Below, piece after piece: positions 17,682 to 26,477 of a stretch of DNA of 64,000 nt (positions are counted from its first letter, which is position 1; the number at the start of each line of letters is the position of its first letter). The notes below the pieces were generated by a model. It was not told the origin of the DNA and did not search any database. It saw only the letters and a list, made by a program, of their open reading frames with translations. The stretch covers positions 61,723 to 125,722 of the forward strand of contig JAAUZD010000030.1 of assembly GCA_014804785.1 (NCBI GenBank). The letters are read 5' to 3'. This DNA comes from Lachnospiraceae bacterium. GTDB taxonomy: Bacteria; Bacillota; Clostridia; Lachnospirales; Lachnospiraceae. The position numbers and the translations under genes were made by a program.

Positions 17682-18992
17682 ATGTGGGCATATGAAAGTG
17701 TTTTTTATCAGATTTATCCCTTGGGATTTTGCGGAGCACCGTTTGAGAATGACGGTGTTTTGACAAACCGGATCAAGAAGGTGGAGGAGTGGATTCCTCA
17801 TATTAAGAAGGTGGGAGCAGATGCGATTTACTTCTCACCGGTATTTGAATCTGATACGCATGGTTATAATACAAGGGACTATAAAAAAATTGATACCCGT
17901 CTTGGAACTAATGAGGATTTTAAGAAGGTTTGCCAGAAACTTCATGAAAATGGAATCAAGGTAGTATTGGATGGTGTATTTAATCATGTGGGCAGAGGAT
18001 TTTATCAATTTCAGGACGTGGTGAAGAACAGAGAAAACTCTCCGTACCTTCACTGGTTTAAGATCAGTCTGGATGGCAATTCTAATTATAATGATGGTCT
18101 GTGGTATGAAGGATGGGAAGGAAATTACGATCTTGTCAAACTGAACCTTCAAAATGGTGAAGTGGTTGATCATATCCTGGATGCGGTCAAGTATTGGGTA
18201 GATGAATTCGACATTGACGGTCTGCGTTTGGATGTGGCTTATTGTCTGGATGAGAATTTTGTAAGAAGACTCAGAAGCTTTACAGAAGGGCTTAAGCCTG
18301 ATTTTTATCTGCTTGGAGAGATGCTTCACGGAGATTATAACAGGCTGGTGAATGACAGTATGCTTCATTCCGCCACTAACTATGAGTGTTACAAGGGATT
18401 GTACTCCAGCTTCAATAGTATGAATATGTTTGAAATTGTCCATTCCCTGTTAAGACAGTTCGGACCGGAGAACTGGACCTTGTATAGAGGAAAGCATATG
18501 TTGTCCTTTGTGGATAATCATGATGTGACCAGGGTGGCAAGTATCCTCAGCAATGAGAAACACCTTCCGCTGATTTACGCATTGTGCTTTGGAATGCCCG
18601 GCATTCCATGTGTATATTATGGAAGTGAATGGGGAGCAAGGGCAAACAAGAGTGAAGGAGATCCTGCACTTCGTGCCTGCTTTGAGGAACCGATATTTAA
18701 TGAGTTGTCTGAATGGATCAGTAAACTGGCAAAGGCAAAGAAAGAATCTCCTGCTTTGAACTACGGAGATTTCAGGTCAGTGGTCTTGACAAATAAGCAA
18801 TGTATTTTTGAGAGGAAGACAGAAGATGAAAGGGTATTGGTTGCCATCAACGCAGACAGTGAACCTTTCACGGCACATTTTGATGCAGGATGTGGACAGG
18901 CAGTAGATTTGATCAGCGGTACGACGCATGATTTCGGTGGAGGAAGTGAATTACCACCCTATAGTGCTTATTTCTGGAAAATGGAACGATAA
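17682..18992 (+). CDS. GH13 alpha-amylase family glycosyl hydrolase
   Basis: VFYQIYPLGF, DGVFNHVG, DGLRLDVAY, LGEMLH, FVDNHDVTR. Confidence 0.93.
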   Translation: MWAYESVFYQIYPLGFCGAPFENDGVLTNRIKKVEEWIPHIKKVGADAIYFSPVFESDTHGYNTRDYKKIDTRLGTNEDFKKVCQKLHENGIKVVLDGVFNHVGRGFYQFQDVVKNRENSPYLHWFKISLDGNSNYNDGLWYEGWEGNYDLVKLNLQNGEVVDHILDAVKYWVDEFDIDGLRLDVAYCLDENFVRRLRSFTEGLKPDFYLLGEMLHGDYNRLVNDSMLHSATNYECYKGLYSSFNSMNMFEIVHSLLRQFGPENWTLYRGKHMLSFVDNHDVTRVASILSNEKHLPLIYALCFGMPGIPCVYYGSEWGARANKSEGDPALRACFEEPIFNELSEWISKLAKAKKESPALNYGDFRSVVLTNKQCIFERKTEDERVLVAINADSEPFTAHFDAGCGQAVDLISGTTHDFGGGSELPPYSAYFWKMER

Positions 18993-19002
18993 CTTCAATA
19001 GG

Positions 19003-19038
19003 AAAGGCGTGTATCAATAAATGATATGCGCTTTTTTT
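19003..19038 (+). terminator. Intrinsic terminator
   Basis: GCGTGTATCA-ataaa-TGATATGCGC followed by TTTTTTT. Confidence 0.7.
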
Positions 19039-19056
19039 GTGAGACGAAAAAAAATA

Positions 19057-19120
19057 TGTAAAGTTAGCTTGACAAATAATGTAAAGCTGGCTATACTAAA
19101 AATGTAAAGCATGCTAGACA
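19057..19120. promoter_or_regulatory. Promoter with three 23-bp-phased operator repeats
   Basis: TGTAAAGTTAGCTTGACA, TGTAAAGCTGGCTATACT, TGTAAAGCATGCTAGACA starting at 19057, 19080, 19103; TTGACA-N17-TATACT lies inside. Confidence 0.75.
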
Positions 19121-19174
19121 ATATAAAATGACATCTGATAAAAAATAAATAGGCAGATGGAAGAAAGGAATGAA

Positions 19175-19387
19175 ATGATGCAGACAAAGATTATGCAGTA
19201 TAGGAAAGAAAAAAAAGTCACCCAAGAAGAACTTGCTGAAGCAGTCAATGTTACAAGGCAGACCATCATTTCGCTGGAGAATGGAAAATATAAGGCATCG
19301 CTGGTATTGGCTCACAAAATTTCCCAGTTTTTTGGCGTGACAATTGAAGAAATGTTTCTGTTTGATAAGGAGGATGAAAATTTATGA
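19175..19387 (+). CDS. XRE/Cro-CI family HTH regulator
   Basis: MQYRKEKKVTQEELAEAVNVTRQTIISLENGKYKASLVLAHKISQFFGVTIEEMF. Confidence 0.9.
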   Translation: MMQTKIMQYRKEKKVTQEELAEAVNVTRQTIISLENGKYKASLVLAHKISQFFGVTIEEMFLFDKEDENL

Positions 19388-19869
19388 AAATCAAAGGTTT
19401 TTTATGTGGAACTACAGCAACGACAAATGAAGAATACAGAAAAGAATTAAAGAGAAGAAATATCTGGATGATGGTGCTTATCCTGGCAGGGATCTTGATA
19501 TCGGGGACAGCAATCTATGCAGAGCAATTGCAAAAAACGGCGCTTTCGGAAGAGATTCTTGCTGTATATACTGGATTTGGTGTGGGGATTGCAGTGGCAG
19601 GAATCATACTTTTGATTAAAAGCATGATTTTGATGGGAAATGAAGAAAAACTGAAGCTGGATCGCTTGGAAAATGCAGATGAGAGACTGAAAGAAATCAG
19701 AGGCAAGGCTGTCCATGTAACACTTGTAGTCATGCTGCTTGTGATTGTTGTGGGGGGAATGATATACAGTATGTTCGAACCGGTTATGATTAAGGCGATG
19801 ATATTTTTGCTTGATGTAATTGCTTTTTCTTATATAGTTGCATTTTCTTATTATAAAAGAAAAATGTAA
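19384..19869 (+). CDS. Membrane protein, coupled to XRE regulator
   Basis: 161 aa, four TM segments, 4-nt overlap with the XRE gene. Confidence 0.75.
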   Translation: MKIKGFLCGTTATTNEEYRKELKRRNIWMMVLILAGILISGTAIYAEQLQKTALSEEILAVYTGFGVGIAVAGIILLIKSMILMGNEEKLKLDRLENADERLKEIRGKAVHVTLVVMLLVIVVGGMIYSMFEPVMIKAMIFLLDVIAFSYIVAFSYYKRKM

Positions 19870-20050
19870 GCTATCTTAATAGTTTAGATATCTGTTGTTT
19901 TTGCTATACCATGGTAATTGTTTGACTACAAAGGAGGAAGACGATTATCATGGTATATTTTTTATGAAATCTCTTTTTCCTTTTTTAGGAATGCAAAAGA
20001 GGATGGAACAGAGGGCACGGTTATGTGGTGATAGATTTTTTGAATATATA

Positions 20051-20119
20051 TTGACAAATAATATTATATGTCATATAGTATGTATAACAAAAATAATACT
20101 ATATGACATATAATATTAT
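20051..20119. promoter_or_regulatory. Promoter with 24-bp perfect inverted-repeat arms (candidate PadR operator)
   Basis: TTGACA-N17-TATAGT overlapped by ataatattatatgtcatatagtat (20058-20081) and its exact reverse complement (20096-20119). Confidence 0.7.
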
Positions 20120-20276
20120 AAAATGAAAGGCTACTGAAGTAAAGTATACTGGTGCGATGTCGCAGACATGGTCTGAGTATACGGGAACAGAGAGGGCTTG
20201 AGTCATTCTGTAACCGGGTTTCAGTTTGTCTGGTTGGCAATCTGTGATCTGGAGGGAATAGAAAGGAGATGCGGTT

Positions 20277-20600
20277 ATGGTTTTTAATACGGGAGCGGCG
20301 CTTTTAGATGCTATTGTGTTAGCGGTGGTATCCAGGGAGCCGGAGGGGGCTTATGGATATAAGATTACTCAGGACGTAAGGCAGGTTATTGAACTTTCGG
20401 AATCCACTTTATATCCGGTGCTTCGGAGGCTGCAGAAGGATGAATGTCTTGAAGTCTATGATATGGAATGTGCAGGCAGGAACAGGAGATATTATAAGGC
20501 AACGGAAAAGGGACGGCTGCAGCTGAATTTGTATGAAGGCGAATGGAAAAAATATTCTGCAAGGATTAACAGTATATTTGAGGGAGGAATGAAGATATGA
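20277..20600 (+). CDS. PadR family regulator
   Basis: DAIVLAVVSREPEGAYGYKITQDVRQVIELSESTLYPVLRRLQKDECLEVYD. Confidence 0.92.
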   Translation: MVFNTGAALLDAIVLAVVSREPEGAYGYKITQDVRQVIELSESTLYPVLRRLQKDECLEVYDMECAGRNRRYYKATEKGRLQLNLYEGEWKKYSARINSIFEGGMKI

Positions 20601-21373
20601 GCAGATGGGAATTTATGAGACAGCTGGAAGAATTGCTCTTCGACATCTCACCTAATGAGAGGGAGGAAGCGCTTCAATATTATAATGATTATTTCAATGA
20701 TGCGGGAAGGGAAAATGAAAAGGAAGTTATAAAGGCGCTTGGTTCGCCCCAGCAGGTTGCCAGGATTGTAAAGGATGGTTTAAATGAAAATGCATGTCAG
20801 GGGGAATTCACGGAAACCGGATTTACAAGCACGAAGGCATCCTCGCAGAATGCCATTATCAAGAGGCAGCAAGAGACTTCAGGTAAAGAAAACCGCGCCG
20901 AAAGAGAAGCACATGATGGAAGAGTAAATTCAGGAGAGGCGAATGAAGTGGGCAGTGAGCACAACAGCACGGTGTCAGAAAAAAAGGAAACCATGCCTAC
21001 TTGGGCAGTTGTTCTGATTGTAATAGCTTGTATATTACTGTCACCGGCGATTGTAGCAGCCGTGTTCGCCGCGGGCGGGACGCTGCTTGGAATCATTTCC
21101 GCAATTTTTGGAGTCATTCTGGGATTTGGAGTGGCGACAATAATCTTTTACGTAGTGGCTGCGGCGCTTTTTGTAGCGGGGGTTGGATGTATTCTGGTAC
21201 ATCCTGCCGCAGGAATCGGACTTTTAGGAGGCGGTTGTATCTGCATGGCGCTTGGTATTTTATCTATGCTGCTGGTAGGTTTTCTTGCAGGAAAATGTGT
21301 TCCGGGCATTTGCCAGGGAATCGCTTATATATTTAGGAAGTTATTTGGGGGTAAAGGAGGTGCTAATGTATGA
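20597..21373 (+). CDS. DUF1700 (HAAS) family membrane protein
   Basis: MSRWEFMRQLEELLFDISPNEREEALQYYNDYFNDAG...ALGSPQQVARIVKDGL plus C-terminal TM region. Confidence 0.88.
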   Translation: MSRWEFMRQLEELLFDISPNEREEALQYYNDYFNDAGRENEKEVIKALGSPQQVARIVKDGLNENACQGEFTETGFTSTKASSQNAIIKRQQETSGKENRAEREAHDGRVNSGEANEVGSEHNSTVSEKKETMPTWAVVLIVIACILLSPAIVAAVFAAGGTLLGIISAIFGVILGFGVATIIFYVVAAALFVAGVGCILVHPAAGIGLLGGGCICMALGILSMLLVGFLAGKCVPGICQGIAYIFRKLFGGKGGANV

Positions 21374-22323
21374 GTAAATTTGTAAAATCCAGCCTTATTG
21401 TAGCCGGTGTTTTTGCAGCACTGGGGGTGGTATTTTGTCTGGTCAGTGCCATCTTAGGAGGAAAAAGCTTGATTTATTATGCCAGGAATGTGGAAGGAAA
21501 GAGCCGATATGTAGAGGACGTTCTGGAGGACTTTGTATACAGAATCGATGGATGGCATATTTCATGGAGGGATAGAAACCCTGAGGAACTTACCGTTAAT
21601 GACCATATGGAAACGACAGCGGAACAGGTGGAGCATCAGCCCATAGAAGGAATTAAAAATCTCAATCTGATGCTGGGAGCAGGGAGCTTCGTCATCAGGG
21701 AGAAGGATACGGACGACGGAATGATTGATATCTATATACAAGGAAAGGGCGGATGTGATTACGCGAAAAAAGGCGATACCCTGTATGTGGAGGGATTTAA
21801 AGGCATTAAGACGATAGAAACGGATCTTTCTGAAAATGTCATCACTCTGGTCATTCCGGCAGGAACAAGTATGGAAGAAGTAGACATAGAGGTAGGGGCA
21901 GGTGTAATGGAGATCGTCTCTTTAAAAGCAAAGGAGATAGATGCGCTCATTGGTGCAGGCGAATTACGCATAGACCAGGCACAGGCACAAGACTTATCGG
22001 CAGAGATCGGAGTGGGAAGATTTGAGGCGAATAACATGGATGTAGAAGAAGCTTCTCTCACGCTCAGCTTGGGAGAATGTATCTATGAAGGAGCGATTTC
22101 TGGCAATCTGGATATTGAATGTGATATGGGAAATATGGAGATTTCCTTAAGTGGCCATGAGGATGATTATAATTACGAGATTGAATGCGGAGCCGGCAAT
22201 ATTGAAATTGGAGGAGTAAGTTACGCCGCCCTTGCATCAGAAAGACACATCAATAACGGCTGCCACAGAGATATTGAGATAGAATGCAACATGGGAAACA
22301 TTGAAATTCAATTTAAAGAATAG
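21370..22323 (+). CDS. DUF4097 family beta-helical envelope protein
   Basis: Repeated GAGxxxI / GNMEI motifs after one N-terminal TM. Confidence 0.85.
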   Translation: MSKFVKSSLIVAGVFAALGVVFCLVSAILGGKSLIYYARNVEGKSRYVEDVLEDFVYRIDGWHISWRDRNPEELTVNDHMETTAEQVEHQPIEGIKNLNLMLGAGSFVIREKDTDDGMIDIYIQGKGGCDYAKKGDTLYVEGFKGIKTIETDLSENVITLVIPAGTSMEEVDIEVGAGVMEIVSLKAKEIDALIGAGELRIDQAQAQDLSAEIGVGRFEANNMDVEEASLTLSLGECIYEGAISGNLDIECDMGNMEISLSGHEDDYNYEIECGAGNIEIGGVSYAALASERHINNGCHRDIEIECNMGNIEIQFKE

Positions 22324-22334
22324 GGGGATAAATT

Positions 22335-22577
22335 ATGATTACATTGACGTTGCTGGCAGTATTTTTCATCATTTTCCTGATAATAGGTTTGAGCTTCCAT
22401 TTAGTGGGCGGAATACTAAAACTTGCCTTCAAGCTGATATTCTGCCTTCCCTGCGCAATCCTATGCGCCGTCATTGGAGCCGTCCTGTGCTGTACATTGA
22501 TTTTCATTCCTCTTGGCATAGGCTGCTTTAAATTAGTAGGTTTTCTTCTGAATCCATTCAAACTATGTATGGTGTAA
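22335..22577 (+). CDS. Small hydrophobic membrane protein
   Basis: 80 aa with two TM segments directly downstream of the DUF4097 gene. Confidence 0.55.
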   Translation: MITLTLLAVFFIIFLIIGLSFHLVGGILKLAFKLIFCLPCAILCAVIGAVLCCTLIFIPLGIGCFKLVGFLLNPFKLCMV

Positions 22578-22674
22578 ATACAGAGTGGATAATATTTTTA
22601 ACCTTCAGACTCTTGTGATTAAAGGTATAGAGGAGTTTGACATGGATAAGCAAGCAAACGCATAGATTAAAATT

Positions 22675-23715
22675 TTGGAGATACATATGGATTTGTATGG
22701 TAGTAAAGGGAATGATAGAAAAAATGGAAATAAAAGAAAAAATGCTATTACACCTATCAATATTGTTATAATGATATTAACGGCAATTCTGGTGATATCT
22801 GCTGGAATTTATTTGAATGGCAGATGGACTCAAATGTTATTGCAGAAGGAAGAGGCAAGAATGGCAGCAAGTAATAATGCCGGTTATTTTTCTGTTGGTG
22901 GATTTGTCCAGATAATCCTTGGTTGTATATTGTTTTATGCCTTTTGCAAGGGACTAAAATATAAAAAAGCAAAAGAAAAAGAATATGATGAGAAGGTGAT
23001 AAAGAGGGCAGTCGCAGAAGTGCTTCCCAATGCTGAGTTTATTCGAAATGAATGTATTGATGCAGACATATTATATAAATATGGAATCATACCCACTTAT
23101 GATCGACGCGAAAAGAGGGGAATGATTCGTTATCAAAAAGATAAAAAAGACTATTGTTTTTCTAATATACACCTCCTTGGAAGACGGACAGATAAAGACG
23201 ACCGTACATATTATGAAACGATTTATATGGGGCAGGCGTATACAGGATATTATAAAACAAGATTATCGGGAACTGTACGAATATTTGCGACTAAAATAAT
23301 GGCAGTGATTAAAAAGGAAACAAATGCGGGATATGCATCAAAAAGACCGGAAGAAACCAAGATTGAAACAGAAAATATAAAATTTAATGATAATTTCGAC
23401 GTTTATGCTACAAGCGAGCAAGATGCTTTCTTTTTACTTAGTCCTTTGGTAATGGAACAGCTGCTTGAAATGAAGAAAAAGTATAAGCAGATAGGTGTGT
23501 ATATTAGCGGAAATCAAGTAGTAATAGCTTTAAGTACCAATGAGATTATGTTTCCTGAAAGTATATATACTAAGCAGGGTGAAGCAGACTCTCTGGCGAT
23601 TTCTAAAGCGGAAGTAAGAAAAATGCTTAGAATGGCGGAACTCTTAGAAGATTCCATAAATGGGAGCATTCAAAATAATTTTACACAATTACGGAGGGAA
23701 ATATGGGATTCATAA
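22675..23715 (+). CDS. DUF3137-like membrane protein
   Basis: 346 aa; next to lemA; FDVYATSEQDAFFLLSPLVMEQLLEMKKKY...VYISGNQVVIAL. Confidence 0.7.
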   Translation: MEIHMDLYGSKGNDRKNGNKRKNAITPINIVIMILTAILVISAGIYLNGRWTQMLLQKEEARMAASNNAGYFSVGGFVQIILGCILFYAFCKGLKYKKAKEKEYDEKVIKRAVAEVLPNAEFIRNECIDADILYKYGIIPTYDRREKRGMIRYQKDKKDYCFSNIHLLGRRTDKDDRTYYETIYMGQAYTGYYKTRLSGTVRIFATKIMAVIKKETNAGYASKRPEETKIETENIKFNDNFDVYATSEQDAFFLLSPLVMEQLLEMKKKYKQIGVYISGNQVVIALSTNEIMFPESIYTKQGEADSLAISKAEVRKMLRMAELLEDSINGSIQNNFTQLRREIWDS

Positions 23716-24245
23716 TAATACTAATTGTAATACTCGTTCTTTTCATCATATGGGCGGTTTCTACCAGAAACAGAATTAAAATGATGGAAGTGAAAATTGA
23801 TGAGGCAAAATCAGGAATTGATATAGCTTTAGTAAAAAGATATGATATTTTGACGGAATCCTTGAACGTTGCAAAAGGCTATGCAGCGCATGAAAAGCAA
23901 TTAATGATTCAGCTGAGTGAAGCCCGTACCGGAATGAGCCTGAAACAGACGCAGGAAGTCATGGAAAATCAGGAAAAGGTTTTGGAAAGGCTTAAGATTG
24001 TAGCAGAGGCATATCCACAGTTATATTCCAATGGATTATTTAAAGAGCTTCAAGACCAAATTGCGGTTACCAATGAACATTTAAGTGCTGCAAAACGTGT
24101 TCTGAATTCGAATATTGCACTTTATAACCAAAAGATCGTTGCTTTTCCCTCCAGCATTATTGCAGGCATCATTGGGTGCAAAAAAATAGCATTTTTTATA
24201 GAAACGGATAAAAAGAAGAAACAGGATGTACATATGACTTTTTAA
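23703..24245 (+). CDS. LemA family protein
   Basis: N-terminal TM then VKIDEAKSGIDIALVKRYDILTESLNVAKGYAAHEKQL...ALYNQKIVAFPSSIIAGIIGCKK. Confidence 0.88.
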   Translation: MGFIIILIVILVLFIIWAVSTRNRIKMMEVKIDEAKSGIDIALVKRYDILTESLNVAKGYAAHEKQLMIQLSEARTGMSLKQTQEVMENQEKVLERLKIVAEAYPQLYSNGLFKELQDQIAVTNEHLSAAKRVLNSNIALYNQKIVAFPSSIIAGIIGCKKIAFFIETDKKKKQDVHMTF

Positions 24246-24312
24246 AAATTGGGAAAGTTGTTTTTATAATGTGTTATCTTCTTACAATTATTATTGAAAT
24301 AGACGGGGAATT

Positions 24313-24388
24313 AATATGGTTATGATATCTTGGGATTTAAGTGAATTTTTCAGATTAAACTATACAAAGATATCATAACCGTATTTTT
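24313..24388 (+). terminator. Long-loop hairpin / probable terminator
   Basis: aatatggttatgatatctt ... aagatatcataaccgtatt followed by TTTTT. Confidence 0.55.
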
Positions 24389-24418
24389 TGTAATTATTAC
24401 CAGGCTTCCCACATCAAA

Positions 24419-25018
24419 TCAATTGACATCCTTTTTACCCCCTATGGTGAAAAACAGTCCCGCTTTTTTTAGTGCAGGCCGCAGGGCGAGATAAACAAGG
24501 ACAGAAACAATGGAAGATGTAACTGCATTGATGGAGGTGGAAGCAATATTCCATGCCAGTGTCACATCAGCGGCAGGTTTGCCCAGAATGATGCGTTTAT
24601 AGAAATAGCCGCTTAGCGGATCGAAAATCACATTGAACAAAAGTCCGCCAATGGCAGCAAAGGAAGTCCAGAAAACGATTTTAGAGTGATTCGTTTCTGA
24701 TGTGATTTTACCGATTTTATGGGCAATCAGACCGGTAATAAGACCAATGCATAATTTTAGGAAAAAGGTCTTGGGAGCATATATTACATAGACAGGATCA
24801 AGCAGATCTCCGATGGTCATGCCCACGGCGCCGCCAAGTCCTCCATAAAAACCGCCTAAAATCAGGGCGCCCAGCACGCAGACGGCATTTCCCAAGTGGA
24901 TGGAAGTCGCATCGCCTCCGGGCAGAGGTATTTTAATCTGCAGAAAGGTAAATACCACATAGGATAAGGCTGCCATCAGACCGGTGATAGCGATTTTTTG
25001 TACATTTTGATTTTTCAT
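24419..25018 (-). CDS. ECF transporter S component
   Basis: MKNQNVQKIAITGLMAALSYVVFTFLQIKIPLPGGDATSIHLGNAVCVLGALILGGFYGGLGGAVGMTIGDLL. Confidence 0.85.
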   Translation of the reverse strand: MKNQNVQKIAITGLMAALSYVVFTFLQIKIPLPGGDATSIHLGNAVCVLGALILGGFYGGLGGAVGMTIGDLLDPVYVIYAPKTFFLKLCIGLITGLIAHKIGKITSETNHSKIVFWTSFAAIGGLLFNVIFDPLSGYFYKRIILGKPAADVTLAWNIASTSINAVTSSIVSVLVYLALRPALKKAGLFFTIGGKKDVN

Positions 25019-25169
25019 AAGTAATGTCCTCCTCATATGATTGTTGTATCTTATTATATGCATATGTGGCATTATAAAAAGTGCCAAATTAAAACTTTAT
25101 AACCATACCAGTTGAAAGGAAGAGGATGATGGTGTACAATGTGTAGAATGCAGAGGAGGAAGATATAGA

Positions 25170-25895
25170 ATGAAGACCGACGTACAGAACATAAGAGGAA
25201 TAAGTGGGAGTACATTGAAAATCATAGCGGTACTGTCCATGCTGACTGACCATATAGCAGCAGCTTTGCTTGTACAGGAGTTGAGGTTTCACTACACGGA
25301 GCAGCTTTATCAGATTTTCTATATTATGCGTTACATTATCGGAAGACTGGCTTTCCCAATTTATTGTTTTCTTTTAGTGGAAGGATTTGGCAGGACGAAA
25401 AGCAGGATGCGCTATGTGGGACGGATTTTTCTTTTTGCGCTTATATCTGAGATTCCATTTGATTTGGCATTTAGCGGCAGCATGGTGGATGCTGCACATC
25501 AGAATGTGTTCTTTACGCTTTTGATAGGGCTATTGATGATGTGGGTGATGGCAGAAATTGAAAAAAGGAATATCCCACTGGGACTTAAACTGGCAGGCTA
25601 TCTGGCGGCAGCTGTCCTATTTGCAGCCGTAGCAGAAATATTTTCCGTCGATTATGGGGCGAGAGGCATTGCTGCCATCGCACTGCTGTACCTTTTCAGA
25701 AAAAACAAGGTGGAACAGATGATAGCCGGATGCATAGCATTTTTATGGGAAGTCACTGCGCCGCTGGCATTTCTCTTTACTATCTTTTATAATGGAAAGA
25801 GAGGGCTTAAGATGAAATATGTTTTTTATGTTTTTTATCCTCTCCACTTGTTGATCTTATACTTGCTGTCTATTGTGATCTTTTATAAAAAATGA
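25170..25895 (+). CDS. TraX family membrane protein
   Basis: ISGSTLKIIAVLSMLTDHIAA...IGRLAFPIYCFLLVEGFGRT...YVFYPLHLLILYLL. Confidence 0.85.
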   Translation: MKTDVQNIRGISGSTLKIIAVLSMLTDHIAAALLVQELRFHYTEQLYQIFYIMRYIIGRLAFPIYCFLLVEGFGRTKSRMRYVGRIFLFALISEIPFDLAFSGSMVDAAHQNVFFTLLIGLLMMWVMAEIEKRNIPLGLKLAGYLAAAVLFAAVAEIFSVDYGARGIAAIALLYLFRKNKVEQMIAGCIAFLWEVTAPLAFLFTIFYNGKRGLKMKYVFYVFYPLHLLILYLLSIVIFYKK

Positions 25896-25903
25896 AATCC
25901 CTG

Positions 25904-25977
25904 TTGACATATCCTGGCAGGGAATCATATAATACAGATTGTTAACTAGTTAAATATTAATTATTTAATAATTGTAA
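25904..25977 (+). promoter_or_regulatory. Promoter and AT-rich dyad upstream of the MarR/ABC operon
   Basis: TTGACA-N18-TATAAT followed by gttaactagttaaatattaattatttaataattgtaac. Confidence 0.6.
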
Positions 25978-25998
25978 CACGATACAGGGGGCGTGGAA

Positions 25999-26460
25999 AT
26001 GGAAAAGGAGATACAGCACCAGATTATTGATCTTTTTCGTCAGATGGATCAAGCCTTAAAGCGCGTGATCAGCAGGAAGGTTGCGGACACAGGAATCTAT
26101 AGAAGTCAGCACAGGCTTCTGATGTTTCTAGGGAAGCATCTTGAATGTTCCCAGACGGAACTTGCGGAAAAAATGGACATTTCACCCGCTGCCGTGGCAG
26201 TTTCACTGAAAAAACTGGAAAAAGGAGGATATATCAACAGGCAGTGTAATGCTGATGATAACCGTGCTAATCAGGTGGAGGTGACGGATAAGGGGAAAAG
26301 GGCGATTGATGTCAGTATTTGTTATTTTCAAGAGATAGAAGCTGCCATGTTCAAAAATTTTTCCTCATTGGAGATGGAGGAACTCAGGCATTATTTAGAA
26401 AGGATCATTCAAAATGGCGAGGATTATTATCAAAGCCTTTTAAGTGAGCCAAAGGAATGA
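25999..26460 (+). CDS. MarR family regulator
   Basis: QHRLLMFLGKHLECSQTELAEKMDISPAAVAVSLKKLEKGGYINRQCNADDNRANQVEVTDKG. Confidence 0.92.
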   Translation: MEKEIQHQIIDLFRQMDQALKRVISRKVADTGIYRSQHRLLMFLGKHLECSQTELAEKMDISPAAVAVSLKKLEKGGYINRQCNADDNRANQVEVTDKGKRAIDVSICYFQEIEAAMFKNFSSLEMEELRHYLERIIQNGEDYYQSLLSEPKE

Positions 26461-26477
26461 TGGAACAGGAGGAGAGT

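Noticed and set aside
15483-18443. Long antisense ORFs (for example 15483-15878, 15885-16280, 17835-18443 on minus)
   Set aside because: They lie opposite well-supported coding genes and show low-complexity translations without family features.
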